Assembly: GCF_038396845.1 (NCBI RefSeq)
Contig: NZ_CP151587.1
Coordinates: 3,322,001 to 3,386,000, forward strand
Direction of reading: 5' to 3'
DNA: 64,000 nt
From: Gymnodinialimonas sp. 57CJ19
GTDB taxonomy: Bacteria; Pseudomonadota; Alphaproteobacteria; Rhodobacterales; Rhodobacteraceae
The notes under the pieces: generated by a model
What the model was told of the DNA's origin: nothing
Seen by the model: only the letters and a program-made list of their open reading frames with translations
The model's database searches: none
Made by a program: the position numbers and the translations under genes
In this document: piece after piece, positions 25,193 through 33,568 of the stretch
Position numbering within the stretch: the first letter of the stretch is position 1
Layout of the letters: each line of letters starts with the position of its first letter

Positions 25193-26668
25193 TCACCCCA
25201 TCTCGGCGATGGTCTCGGCAATCAATGCCACCCCATCGGCGATCCGTGCCGTCTCTATGGTGGCAAACCCCAACCGCAGCCTGTTGCGCGGTGCGCCCTC
25301 ACACCCATAAAACGCCGATCCCGCCTCGACCAGCACGCTCTTTTCGCGCAGGGCTACGGCCAAGGCGTCCGCATCCAGCCCCTCTGGCCCCAACATCCAC
25401 AGCGTCGTGCCCCCTGTGGCCCGGCTCAACGCGGGCGTTAACCCGTTCTCTGCCAAGGCCGCCCGCAAAACCTCATTGCGCCGCGCCATCCGCGTGCGCA
25501 TCCGGCGTGAATGGCTGTTGTAGTGCCCCTCTGACAGGAAATAGGCCACCGTGCGCTGGGTCAGCCCCGGGGGATGGCGCTCTGATAACGTCCGCACCGC
25601 CCGCGCGTGGTCCACAAACCGCGCGTCCGCGGTCAAATACCCCAACCGCAGGCCCGGAAAGATAGATTTGGAGAAACTGCCCACATAGACGACCCGCCCC
25701 TGTTGATCCAACGAGCGCAAAGCCGGAAGCGACGGGGAGGCGTAGCTCATTTCGTAATCGTAATCGTCCTCTATCACGATGAAATCGCTCGCCTCGGCCC
25801 GCTCCAACAAGGCGCGGCGGCGGGCCATGGACATGGTCGCGCCGGTGGGGGCCTGGTGGGACGGGGTCACAAACACCGCTCTGACCCCGTCGGGGATCTG
25901 ATCCACCTGCATCCCATCGCGATCCACCGGCACCGGGTGGATGGTCAGCCCCTGTTGGCGCAGCAGGTTGCGCAACTCTGGATAGCCCGGCTCCTCCATC
26001 GCGACATCGCCGCCTTTCCCGCCAAACAGCACCTGCACCGTCAGCCACAGCGCATTCTGTGCGCCCGCCGTGACCAGCACTTCATCCACCGTCGCAGCCA
26101 CGCCACGCCCGGACACCGAGCGGCGTACGATTTGTTCTACAAGAAACGGATCGTCGCGGTCACTGGCGTCATCGGCCACTTGCTCGAAATGTCGTTTCCC
26201 CAACCCGCGCCGCACGCAATCGCGCCAGTCGTCCACCGGGAACCGCGCCACGTCGGGCTCTCCGAAAATAAAGGGATAGCGATATCTGCGCCAATCCGCC
26301 GGAGAGGCCTGCGCCCCCAAGGCGGGCGGCACCGGGCCAAGGCGGGCGCCCCAATCCAACCGAGCCGCGTCATCGGCCTGTCCCAAGGGGCTGACCTCCA
26401 TCTGCGTCGGCGCATCGCTGGCCACAAAGAAACCGGACCGGGGCAGCGATACGATATAGCCCGTGGACAGCAGGCTTTCATAGGCAAGGCTGACGGTTAT
26501 GCGGCTGATTCCAAGGTGTTGCGCCAGGGCACGCGTGGCGGGCAACCGGTCGCCGGGCGCAAAGCGTCGGTCCCAGATGGCACGGGTAATCGCGTCCTTC
26601 AGGCGTGTCTGAAGGCCCACGTTGGCATCTTCTGGCAGGAAGATATGGTGCTCGGAAATGATGGCCAT
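25193..26668 (-). CDS. tauR: MocR-type PLP-dependent transcription regulator, probable TauR
   Basis: 491 residues. The N-terminal GntR-type winged helix (LKDAITRAIWDRRFAPGDRLPATRALAQHLGISRITVSLAYESLLSTGYI) is joined to a class I aminotransferase-like domain with SHQAPTGATMSMARR, IVIEDDYDYEM and the PLP-lysine segment VVYVGSFSKSIFPGLRLGYL. This is the architecture of TauR, the taurine-responsive activator of tpa in Rhodobacter capsulatus. Proximity to tpa/xsc and the 22-bp repeats upstream of both support the call. Related PdxR and GabR have the same architecture, so the ligand is inference. Divergent from the threonine aldolase gene. Confidence 0.82.
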   Translation of the reverse strand: MAIISEHHIFLPEDANVGLQTRLKDAITRAIWDRRFAPGDRLPATRALAQHLGISRITVSLAYESLLSTGYIVSLPRSGFFVASDAPTQMEVSPLGQADDAARLDWGARLGPVPPALGAQASPADWRRYRYPFIFGEPDVARFPVDDWRDCVRRGLGKRHFEQVADDASDRDDPFLVEQIVRRSVSGRGVAATVDEVLVTAGAQNALWLTVQVLFGGKGGDVAMEEPGYPELRNLLRQQGLTIHPVPVDRDGMQVDQIPDGVRAVFVTPSHQAPTGATMSMARRRALLERAEASDFIVIEDDYDYEMSYASPSLPALRSLDQQGRVVYVGSFSKSIFPGLRLGYLTADARFVDHARAVRTLSERHPPGLTQRTVAYFLSEGHYNSHSRRMRTRMARRNEVLRAALAENGLTPALSRATGGTTLWMLGPEGLDADALAVALREKSVLVEAGSAFYGCEGAPRNRLRLGFATIETARIADGVALIAETIAEMG

Positions 26669-26687
26669 AGAGACTCGCTAAAATGAT

Positions 26688-26727
26688 AAGGCCAGAATGG
26701 GGAATTCTGCCCGAAACAACAAGGCCA
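26688..26727 (-). promoter_or_regulatory. Possible autoregulatory TauR half sites
   Basis: AAGGCCA at 26688-26694 and 26721-26727 (TGGCCTT on the minus strand), 33 bp apart, about three helical turns, starting 20 bp before the regulator's ATG. The core matches the repeats upstream of xsc and tpa but the spacing differs, so binding is less certain. Confidence 0.35.
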
Positions 26728-26798
26728 AGCGTCGTCTTGGGGTTGCCAATGCCCCGCGCCCATGGTGCTTTCCCCTGACCGTAAAGGAGCCGCGCGTG

Positions 26799-27830
26799 AT
26801 GCCCCAATATACTGCCAATACCTCGCCCCGTGGTCGCGTCCTTGCGGACCTGCGATCAGACACCGTCACGCAGCCGTGCGACCAAATGCGCGCGGCCATG
26901 GCCGCGGCGGAGGTGGGCGACGATGTGTATGGCGACGATCCCAGCGTGAACCGCATGGAGGCCTCCCTGGCAGAGCGTTTGGGCAAGGACGCCGCCCTTT
27001 TTGCCCCCTCGGGCACGCAATCCAACCTGTTGGCGATGCTGGCCCATTGCGGGCGCGGAGAAGAGGTTATCGCGGGCGGTGCGTACCATGTGATCCGCTA
27101 TGAGGCGGCGGGTGCCTCTGTCTTGGGCGGCGTGGCCTTGCACGCTTTGGATGTCGCCGCCGATGGCGCGTTGGAAGCCGACGATATTACCGCGGCGATC
27201 AAGGAAGACGACAGCCACCATCCCATCAGCCGCCTTTTATCGCTGGAGAACACTCACAACGGCCAAGCGGTATCCCTGCCCCGGATGCAGGCCGCCGTGG
27301 ACGCGGGCCGCGCGGCGGGGTTGAGCCTGCATCTGGACGGCGCCCGGTTCTTCAACGCCATCACTGCCCTTGGATGCGCGGAAACGGCGCTTGCGGGGCC
27401 GTTTGATACCGTGTCGATCTGCCTGTCCAAGGGCCTCGGCGCGCCAATCGGGTCGGTTCTTGTGGGGCCGAAAGACCTGATCGCGCGGGCGCGGCGGATG
27501 CGCAAGATGTTGGGCGGCGGGATGCGGCAGGCGGGGGTTTTGGCCGCGGCCGGGCTTTACGCACTGGACAACAACGTCACCAGATTGGCCGAGGATCATG
27601 CCCGCGCAGAGGATCTTGCCAGGCACCTGTCCGCGCTGGAATTGGGCGACGTCTCGCAGAACACCAACATGGTTTTCCTGACGCCGCGCCCGGGGTTGGA
27701 GCTGAGCCAACTGGCCAGCCACGGCATCCGCACCTCTGCGCCGGAACCCGCGCTGCGTCTTGTTTTGCATCGCGATATTACCGACGCGGGATTTGCGGCC
27801 ACGAAGGCGGCGTTTGCCGCTGTTGCATAG
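26799..27830 (+). CDS. ltaE: Low-specificity L-threonine aldolase
   Basis: 343 residues from ATG 26799 (a GTG directly before it is equally possible), behind AAAGGAG. Family landmarks: LRSDTVTQPCDQMRAAM, GDDVYGDDPSVNRME, FAPSGTQSNLLAML, LENTHNGQAVSLP, LHLDGARFFNA, and PLP-lysine in CLSKGLGAPIGSVL. It cleaves L-threonine or L-allo-threonine to glycine and acetaldehyde. Normal length. The upstream region is shared with the divergent MocR regulator, so TauR might also affect this gene, but I see no separate copy of the 22-bp operator. Confidence 0.92.
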   Translation: MPQYTANTSPRGRVLADLRSDTVTQPCDQMRAAMAAAEVGDDVYGDDPSVNRMEASLAERLGKDAALFAPSGTQSNLLAMLAHCGRGEEVIAGGAYHVIRYEAAGASVLGGVALHALDVAADGALEADDITAAIKEDDSHHPISRLLSLENTHNGQAVSLPRMQAAVDAGRAAGLSLHLDGARFFNAITALGCAETALAGPFDTVSICLSKGLGAPIGSVLVGPKDLIARARRMRKMLGGGMRQAGVLAAAGLYALDNNVTRLAEDHARAEDLARHLSALELGDVSQNTNMVFLTPRPGLELSQLASHGIRTSAPEPALRLVLHRDITDAGFAATKAAFAAVA

Positions 27831-27914
27831 GGTATCGGCTCGCCGATTGAAGGACACATATGCCCCGGCGCGGTGGCATCCGCCGCAAAGGCGCAACAGA
27901 AAATGAGGCTTCCC

Positions 27915-28841
27915 ATGAACGATACACTCACCACCCATGATGCGCTGGAAGACCCGCGCAATGCCGACATCAAGATCTACGTGAACGGCGACATCGTCCA
28001 CCGCGACGATGCCAAGGTGTCGGTCTATGACAGCGGGTTTTTGTTGGGGGATGGCATGTGGGAAGGTCTGCGCCTTTACGAGGGCGTGTGGAGCTTTCTT
28101 GACGAACACATGGACCGCTTCTTCGACAGCTGCAAAGCGGTGTCGCTGGATGTGGGCATGGACCGCGCGGGCATCTTCGAGGCGCTGGAGGCGACGCGGA
28201 AGGCCAACGATATGCACACCGACGTGCATTGCCGCCTGATGCTGACGCGCGGGGTGAAGGTGAAGCCGTTCCAGCACCCGTCGCTGTCCCGCTCGGGTCC
28301 GACCCTGGTGATTATCTGCGAACACTCCAAACCCGTGGACCGCTTGCACGACGCGGGCATTCGCCTGGCCACGGTGCCACAGGTGCGTGGCCTGCCGATG
28401 AGCCAGGACGCCAAATACAACAGCCACTCCAAGCTGAATTGCGTGATTGCCTGCCTTCAGGCCGAGCAGGCGGGGGCGGACGAGGGGCTGATGCTGGACC
28501 CCCATGGTTTTGTGAACACCACCAACGCCTGCAACTTCTTCATCGTGCGCAAGGGCGAGGTTTGGACGTCGACCGGGGATTACTGCATGAACGGGGTGAC
28601 GCGTCAGAAGGTGATTGACCTGTGCCACGCCGAAGGGATCACGGTGCGAGAGAAGAACTACTCGTTGTATGAGGCGGTGTCAGCGGACGAGGCGTTCCTG
28701 ACCGGCACTTTCGGGGCGCAAACCCCCGTGGCCGAGATTGATGGCAAGCCGATCGGCACCATGGACCGCCCCGTCACCGCCCGCATTCAAGCCGCTTACA
28801 AGGCATTGATCGCAAGGCATATTGCAGAGCAGAGCGCCTAG
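27915..28841 (+). CDS. Class IV aminotransferase (branched-chain / D-amino acid aminotransferase-like)
   Basis: 308 residues from ATG 27915, preceded by GAGG at 7 bp; an upstream in-frame ATG lacks such a site. Fold type IV PLP enzyme: YVNGDIVHRDDAKVSVYDSGFLLGDGMWEGLRLYEG, PLP-lysine in YNSHSKLNCVIA, EGLMLDPHGFVNTTNACNFF and ITVREKNYSLYEAVSADEAFLTGTF. The family includes BCAT, D-amino acid aminotransferase and aminodeoxychorismate lyase; the sequence does not settle which. Its last four bases (CTAG) are shared with the convergent phnM gene, so both stop codons overlap in one palindrome. Confidence 0.8.
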   Translation: MNDTLTTHDALEDPRNADIKIYVNGDIVHRDDAKVSVYDSGFLLGDGMWEGLRLYEGVWSFLDEHMDRFFDSCKAVSLDVGMDRAGIFEALEATRKANDMHTDVHCRLMLTRGVKVKPFQHPSLSRSGPTLVIICEHSKPVDRLHDAGIRLATVPQVRGLPMSQDAKYNSHSKLNCVIACLQAEQAGADEGLMLDPHGFVNTTNACNFFIVRKGEVWTSTGDYCMNGVTRQKVIDLCHAEGITVREKNYSLYEAVSADEAFLTGTFGAQTPVAEIDGKPIGTMDRPVTARIQAAYKALIARHIAEQSA

Positions 28842-30004
28842 GCCACCCGCGCGCCCGCCGACCACACGCTTTGGACCACCGGCACGCCCTCATGGGTGCG
28901 GAAGCGGACCACATCGGCGCGTTGTCCCACGGCCAGCGTGCCCCGATCCGTCAGGCCCGAGACCCGCGCAGGCGCGGTTGTGACCGTGGCCATGGCGCGG
29001 GCCAGATCGCCCCAGACCTCGCCCAAACGCACGGCCGCAAATAACAAAGCGGACGGCACGTAGTCCGACGACAGAATATCGAGTGTGCCCGCCTCGGCCA
29101 GTTCCAACGCCGAGACATTGCCCGAATGGGACGCGCCCCGGATCAAGTTGGGGGCGCCCATCATCACCGCAATCCCCGCGTCCCGGCAAGCGTCGGCCGC
29201 GATGCGCGTGGTGGGGAATTCGGCCAGGGCCACGCCGTGGGTGCCGGACCGCGCCACGTGATCCGGGGTCGTGTCATCGTGGCTCGCCAAGGTGGCCCCA
29301 AGCCGCGCGGCGGCGGCAACGGCGGCGGCTTCATGGACCTCGCGCACCTCTTCCCCTAACGCGGTGCGGGTACGGACGTGTTCATCAAAGGTCCCCTGGG
29401 ACAGCCCGTGTTTGCCGCGCATGTAGATCTCGTATTGCTTGAGGTCCGCGAACTGCCTTTGTCCCGGCGTGTGGTCCATCAACGACACGATGCCCACGCG
29501 ATCCTCGGGGCCGAACTCTTCCAATTCCTCGATTAACGAATGAGAGCAGATCTCGGCCCGCAGGTGCAGGTGGTGGCTGATCCTCAACGCGCCGCGTGCG
29601 CGGGCTGCCAGCATCTCTGTCGCCATTTCGCGGGCATAGCGTGCCCAACTGGCATCGCCCTGCGCCTTGAGCGACCCGGCGCGGATGGCGTCAAAAACCG
29701 TGGTGATGCCGCAGGATGCAAGCTCGGCATCATGGGCAACGAGGGCGGCGGCATGGGGCCAATGGACGCCCGGACGGGGCCGAATGTGGCGTTCAAGATT
29801 GTCGGTGTGCAGCTCGACCAGCCCCGGCGACACGATATCGCCCGCGCAATCCACGGCCCCCGCAGGCACGGTAGCGCCCTCGGTCACATCCACGATATGC
29901 GCGCCGTCGAAGGTGATCTGGCCGCGCACTTCGCCTTGGGGCAGGATCAACCGGGCATTGGCAAGGGTCACGGGCTGGGGCATCAGAGAGGACGGATCAG
30001 GCAT
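28838..30004 (-). CDS. phnM: Alpha-D-ribose 1-methylphosphonate 5-triphosphate diphosphatase
   Basis: 388 residues from ATG 30004 behind AGAGG; about 100 upstream in-frame residues are rejected as antisense to the neighbour. Amidohydrolase superfamily: IVSPGLVELHTDNLERH, FDAIRAGSLK, ISHHLHLRAEI, SLMDHTPGQRQF, LASHDDTT, and SSDYVPSALLFAAVRL, characteristic of PhnM. It removes diphosphate from the ribose-methylphosphonate triphosphate made by PhnGHIL before C-P cleavage by PhnJ. None of the phnGHIJKL genes is in the window. Confidence 0.92.
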   Translation of the reverse strand: MPDPSSLMPQPVTLANARLILPQGEVRGQITFDGAHIVDVTEGATVPAGAVDCAGDIVSPGLVELHTDNLERHIRPRPGVHWPHAAALVAHDAELASCGITTVFDAIRAGSLKAQGDASWARYAREMATEMLAARARGALRISHHLHLRAEICSHSLIEELEEFGPEDRVGIVSLMDHTPGQRQFADLKQYEIYMRGKHGLSQGTFDEHVRTRTALGEEVREVHEAAAVAAAARLGATLASHDDTTPDHVARSGTHGVALAEFPTTRIAADACRDAGIAVMMGAPNLIRGASHSGNVSALELAEAGTLDILSSDYVPSALLFAAVRLGEVWGDLARAMATVTTAPARVSGLTDRGTLAVGQRADVVRFRTHEGVPVVQSVWSAGARVA

Positions 30005-30023
30005 GGCAACCTCTGGGGAAAAA

Positions 30024-30704
30024 ATGGATCGGTTCAAAAGATACGGTTTATATGTGGTGCCCGAGGGCGCGTTATTCTCAAAAGGCTCTACTTGGTTGGG
30101 GTGGGATAGTGTCGCGGGAAAACCTGTGGTGCATTCCCCGGTTGACGACTTGCCCGAGGATATTGCCACCCTCACCGCCACGCCCCGAAAATACGGGTTC
30201 CATGGCACGATAAAGCCGCCGTTCGTACTGGCAAAGGGCACGGATGCCGATGGGCTGAATGATGCCGCCCGCGCGTTTTGTGCGACCCGCCCGCCGGTGG
30301 TGATCCCCACGCTGGAGGTGCGGCGGCTTGGGGGATTTGTGGCGCTGGTGCCGTCGGAGCCCTCGGGTGCCTTGGCCGAATTGGCCAGCGCCGCCGTGGC
30401 AGGTTTGGACAGCTTCCGTGCGCCACCGTCGGACGCGGAACTGGCGCGGCGCCGGAAGGCGGGCCTGACCGAAGCGCAAGAGGCGCTGCTGCAGCGTTGG
30501 GGCTATCCTTACGTGATGGAGGCGTTCCGTTTCCACATGACCCTGACCGGGCGCACGCCCCACGCCAACGCGGTTCAACGCGTGCTGGCGCAACACTTTG
30601 CCCCGGAGCTGTCTGCGCCCTTCGCCATCAACTCCCTTGCTTTGATGGCCGAGGGCGACGCGGGGGTTTTCCACCTGCTTCATCGCCACCCCCTTTCGGG
30701 ATAA
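30024..30704 (+). CDS. DUF1045 phosphonate-metabolism protein, 2H phosphoesterase-like
   Basis: 226 residues from ATG 30024 (a weaker in-frame ATG at 30003 overlaps the phnM start). It starts YGLYVVPEGALF and has two HxT motifs, GFHGTIKPPF and FRFHMTLTGR, about 115 residues apart, the signature of 2H phosphoesterases that act on cyclic or 2',3'-type phosphodiesters. DUF1045 genes recur in phn operons that lack phnP. A role in opening the 5-phosphoribosyl 1,2-cyclic phosphate left by C-P lyase (the PhnP reaction) is therefore attractive (inference). Its start is 19 bp from the divergent phnM start, and it overlaps the convergent phnN end by 25 bp. Confidence 0.8.
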   Translation: MDRFKRYGLYVVPEGALFSKGSTWLGWDSVAGKPVVHSPVDDLPEDIATLTATPRKYGFHGTIKPPFVLAKGTDADGLNDAARAFCATRPPVVIPTLEVRRLGGFVALVPSEPSGALAELASAAVAGLDSFRAPPSDAELARRRKAGLTEAQEALLQRWGYPYVMEAFRFHMTLTGRTPHANAVQRVLAQHFAPELSAPFAINSLALMAEGDAGVFHLLHRHPLSG

Positions 30705-31258
30705 AGCGCTGATATCGCGGCAGAAACGCTTGCTTCCAGCGTGTCGGAGTTATCGACCTCTACCACCTGCAAGCCGGGGGGCATGGGCGGCGCAATGCGC
30801 GATAATCGGCGGTCGCGCCCGGCGCGATCTTCCCGCCCCCGAGAGGTGAGGCGCTGCGACAAAACATCGGGCGTGGCGGTGATGTGCAGGACGACAAGCC
30901 GCGCGAACTGCTGGCAGGCTTGCGCCAAGACGCTGCGCGACAGGTTCGCCAGGACATCTTGCCCCCCTGCCAACGCGTCCGAAACCTGTGCCGGGATACC
31001 ATAGGACAGGCCATGGGCCTGCCAATGCAGCGCGAATGCCCCTTGGGCGAGGCGGGTGGCGAATTCGGCCTCTGTCACGGCGTCATAATCTTCGCCCCCC
31101 GCCTCCGGGGCGCGTGTGATAACCCGACGCGCCCGGTGCAGCGCCGGAACCTGGGCGCAGATCCCCGCCATCACACTGTCTTTGCCACTTCCCGATGGGC
31201 CCACAACGACAATAAACCGTCCCGGTGCCACGTGATGGGGATCAAGGACATTAGACAT
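30680..31258 (-). CDS. phnN: Ribose 1,5-bisphosphate phosphokinase
   Basis: 192 residues. Guanylate-kinase-like P-loop protein: Walker A VVGPSGSGKDSVMAG near the N-terminus, RRVITRAPEAGGEDYDAVTEAEF, ALHWQAHGLSYGIP, and RLTSRGREDRAGRDRRL. It phosphorylates ribose 1,5-bisphosphate to PRPP, the last step in salvaging ribose after C-P bond cleavage. Leftward, divergent from the phnF regulator gene, with the AT-rich region 31259-31350 between them. Confidence 0.92.
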   Translation of the reverse strand: MSNVLDPHHVAPGRFIVVVGPSGSGKDSVMAGICAQVPALHRARRVITRAPEAGGEDYDAVTEAEFATRLAQGAFALHWQAHGLSYGIPAQVSDALAGGQDVLANLSRSVLAQACQQFARLVVLHITATPDVLSQRLTSRGREDRAGRDRRLSRIAPPMPPGLQVVEVDNSDTLEASVSAAISALYPERGWR

Positions 31259-31280
31259 ATTACCGGGTTGTCCGTTTATT

Positions 31281-31295
31281 TATACAACTATACAA
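31281..31295. promoter_or_regulatory. AT-rich direct repeat in the phnN-phnF divergent promoter
   Basis: TATACAA at 31281-31287 and 31289-31295, an 8-bp-period direct repeat in the only AT-rich stretch of the gap. It may be part of a promoter or a PhnF operator. The symmetry is poor, so the assignment is tentative. Confidence 0.3.
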
Positions 31296-31350
31296 ATACT
31301 CTGCGCCTGTCGTTGACCACATGCAAGCCTCTCATCGGGAAAGGATGATC

Positions 31351-32076
31351 ATGGGACGTATCCCGATCTGGACGGCGATCCACGACACCCTGGTCGAAGA
31401 GATTGCCGCCGGGCATTTCCCGCCCGGAGCACGCCTGCCGACCGAGGCGCAGCTGGCGGATCGCTTCGGTGTGAACCGCCACACCGTGCGCCGGGCCTTG
31501 GCCGCCCTTGCGGATCGCGACATTGTCTTTTCGCGGCGCGGTGCCGGGGTCTTTGTGCGCCATACCCCAACGCCCTACCCCATCGGGCGCCGTGTGCGGT
31601 TCCACCAAAATCTGTTGGACGCCAACCGCGTACCTGATCGGCGTGTCTTGCATCTGGAAACCCGCACCGCGACCCTGGACGAGGTCGAGGCGTTGGATCT
31701 TGGTGGTACGCCCCTGATCCATATCTCCGAGGGGATCATCCGGTCCGATGATGTCACCGTCGGCGCGTTCCGGTCGGTTTTTCCCGCCGCCCGGTTCCCG
31801 GACTTTCTGGAAATCATGCGAGAGACACGCTCGGTCACGAAAACCTTCGCGGCCCATGGCGTGACTGACTACACCCGCGCCCGAACCGAGGTCACGGCCC
31901 AGGTTGCCACGAAATCCCGCGCCGACCTGCTGGAAATACGCCCTCGGGATCCGATCTTGCGCACGATCAGCATCAACGTGGATCACGAGGGCGTGCCGAT
32001 AGAATTCGGACGGGCGTGGTTTGCCGCAGACAAGGTCACGCTTACGGTGACGGACACTGAACCACGGGGCTTCTGA
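31351..32076 (+). CDS. phnF: GntR/HutC-type phosphonate regulator
   Basis: 241 residues from ATG 31351 behind AAAGG; ATGs at 31321 and 31345 are alternatives. The N-terminal GntR winged helix reads PIWTAIHDTLVEEIAAGHFPPGARLPTEAQLADRFGVNRHTVRRALAALADRDIVFSRRGAGVFV. A UTRA ligand-binding domain follows (VTKTFAAHGVTDYTRARTEV, GVPIEFGRAWFAADKVTLTV). It is the expected repressor of phosphonate genes. In most Rhodobacterales phnF faces phnGHIJKL; here it faces phnN. Confidence 0.85.
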   Translation: MGRIPIWTAIHDTLVEEIAAGHFPPGARLPTEAQLADRFGVNRHTVRRALAALADRDIVFSRRGAGVFVRHTPTPYPIGRRVRFHQNLLDANRVPDRRVLHLETRTATLDEVEALDLGGTPLIHISEGIIRSDDVTVGAFRSVFPAARFPDFLEIMRETRSVTKTFAAHGVTDYTRARTEVTAQVATKSRADLLEIRPRDPILRTISINVDHEGVPIEFGRAWFAADKVTLTVTDTEPRGF

Positions 32077-32224
32077 CGCCCTGAACTGACCGATCGCTGC
32101 CGAGAGTTGGCAGGCAAGATCCGGGCCCCCTGCCCTATTTGCAGAAAAATTCGCCGCACGGCGACGGAAACCGAGCGCTCGCCCGTTCAATAAAGAGCAT
32201 GCATACTCGGGGACCGTTCAAACG

Positions 32225-33568
32225 ATGCGTAAGCTACTTACTCTTGTTGTCGCGCTGGCCATTCTGACGGGCGCTTATTCCTATTCCTTCGGCGTGCCTG
32301 CGCCGCTGCTTGCCATGGTTACGGGTACAGCAGATGGCCCGGCAGAGGCTGAAGAGACTGCCCCTGCCGCGCGTCCCGGTGGCGGGGGTGGGCCGGGCGG
32401 CCGCGGGGGTCGTGGGGGCCGTGGAGGCGGAGCAAACACCACAACCGTGGTGACCCAAGCGCTGGAAATGCGCCCCCATGAAAGCGTGATCAGCGCCGTT
32501 GGCACCGCCTCGGCTTTGCGCAGTGCGGAAGTTGTGTCTGACGTTGCGGGCACTGTGGTTGAGACCAATCTGATTGCCAACCGGGAGGTCACCGCGGGCG
32601 ATGTTCTTGTGCGCCTCGATGCCCGCGCCGAGGTCTTGAACCTTGAAGTGGCCACCGCGCAACTGGAACAAGCCATCGCCACCGTTGCACGGTACGAGCG
32701 CTTGCAAGCCACCGGCACTTCCACTGTCACCGAAGTGAGCCTGTCCGAGGCCCGGTTGGCGCAACGGTTGGCCGAGGCGGATGTGGGGCTGGCGGAATTG
32801 GCCGTGGAAGAGCGGATCATTCGCGCGCCCATCAGCGGGCGTTTGGCGCTCAGCGATGTGGAGGTTGGCGACACGCTCAGCGCCAACAGCGTGCTGGTCA
32901 GCATCGACCAGTCGAGCTCGTTGGTGATTGAGTTTGAGCTTCCTGAGCGCGCCGTGGGGCTGTTGGCCGAGGCCGAGGACGTCCTCGCCACGACGTCTAC
33001 ATTCACTGGACGGGTGTTCACTGCCTCCATCATATCGTTCGACAGCCGCATTGATGACGTGACCCGCAGCGTCACGGTCGAGGCGTTGATCGACAACGCC
33101 GATGGCCTGTTGTGGCCCGGCATGACCTTCGCCGTGCGCCTGACGCAGGAAAGTGAGCCTTTGCCCGTTGTCCCTTCGACTGCCATCACATGGTCACGGG
33201 AGGGGTCGAGCGTTTGGATTGATGCGGGGGGCGTGGCCGAGCAGGTGCCGGTGACGATCCTGTATCGCCAGAACGACTCTGCCTGGATCAGCTCGGATAT
33301 TGCCCGAGGGGCCATGGTCGTGACGGAAGGCGCCCACAAGCTGCGCGAAGGTGCGGCGATTTCGACGGGGGCTGGTGAGAGGCCTCGGGCGGCAGAAGGT
33401 GCTGGGAGGAATGCAGAGGACGATGGCGCGCCAGAGGACGATGGCGCGCCAGAGGCCGATGCGGGAACTCGCCCCCGTGACCGCGAAAACGGACAAAGGG
33501 GCCGAAATGCCGGGGCCGAAGAAGCGGACCCGAGCGCCGACGCCACCAAACCGGAAGACGCGACATGA
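32225..33568 (+). CDS. RND efflux periplasmic adaptor (membrane fusion protein)
   Basis: 447 residues. N-terminal membrane anchor or signal (LLTLVVALAILTGAYSYSFG), then a low-complexity Gly/Arg segment (GGGGGPGGRGGRGGRGGG) and the lipoyl/hairpin/barrel core: VVSDVAGTVVETNLIANREVTAGDVLVRLDARAE, coiled-coil ARLAQRLAEADVGLAEL, RAPISGRLALSDVEVGDTL. The C-terminal ~75 residues are an acidic, Arg-containing disordered tail that includes a tandem duplication. It should link the inner-membrane pump encoded next to an outer-membrane TolC-type channel that is not in the window. The stop overlaps the pump start by 4 bp. Confidence 0.9.
   Translation: MRKLLTLVVALAILTGAYSYSFGVPAPLLAMVTGTADGPAEAEETAPAARPGGGGGPGGRGGRGGRGGGANTTTVVTQALEMRPHESVISAVGTASALRSAEVVSDVAGTVVETNLIANREVTAGDVLVRLDARAEVLNLEVATAQLEQAIATVARYERLQATGTSTVTEVSLSEARLAQRLAEADVGLAELAVEERIIRAPISGRLALSDVEVGDTLSANSVLVSIDQSSSLVIEFELPERAVGLLAEAEDVLATTSTFTGRVFTASIISFDSRIDDVTRSVTVEALIDNADGLLWPGMTFAVRLTQESEPLPVVPSTAITWSREGSSVWIDAGGVAEQVPVTILYRQNDSAWISSDIARGAMVVTEGAHKLREGAAISTGAGERPRAAEGAGRNAEDDGAPEDDGAPEADAGTRPRDRENGQRGRNAGAEEADPSADATKPEDAT
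33415..33450 (+). repeat. 18-bp tandem duplication inside the adaptor gene
   Basis: Two exact copies of an 18-bp unit (33415-33432 and 33433-33450) encode EDDGAP twice, in the disordered tail of the adaptor. A third, decayed copy follows. Because 18 is a multiple of three, unit-number changes keep the reading frame. Confidence 0.85.

Noticed and set aside
27237..28628. 463-residue minus-strand frame across the threonine aldolase and aminotransferase genes
   Set aside because: Antisense shadow of both genes.
32151..32164. TCGCCG-CA-CGGCGA palindrome upstream of the RND adaptor
   Set aside because: Short and GC-rich, not repeated elsewhere; no basis to call an operator.
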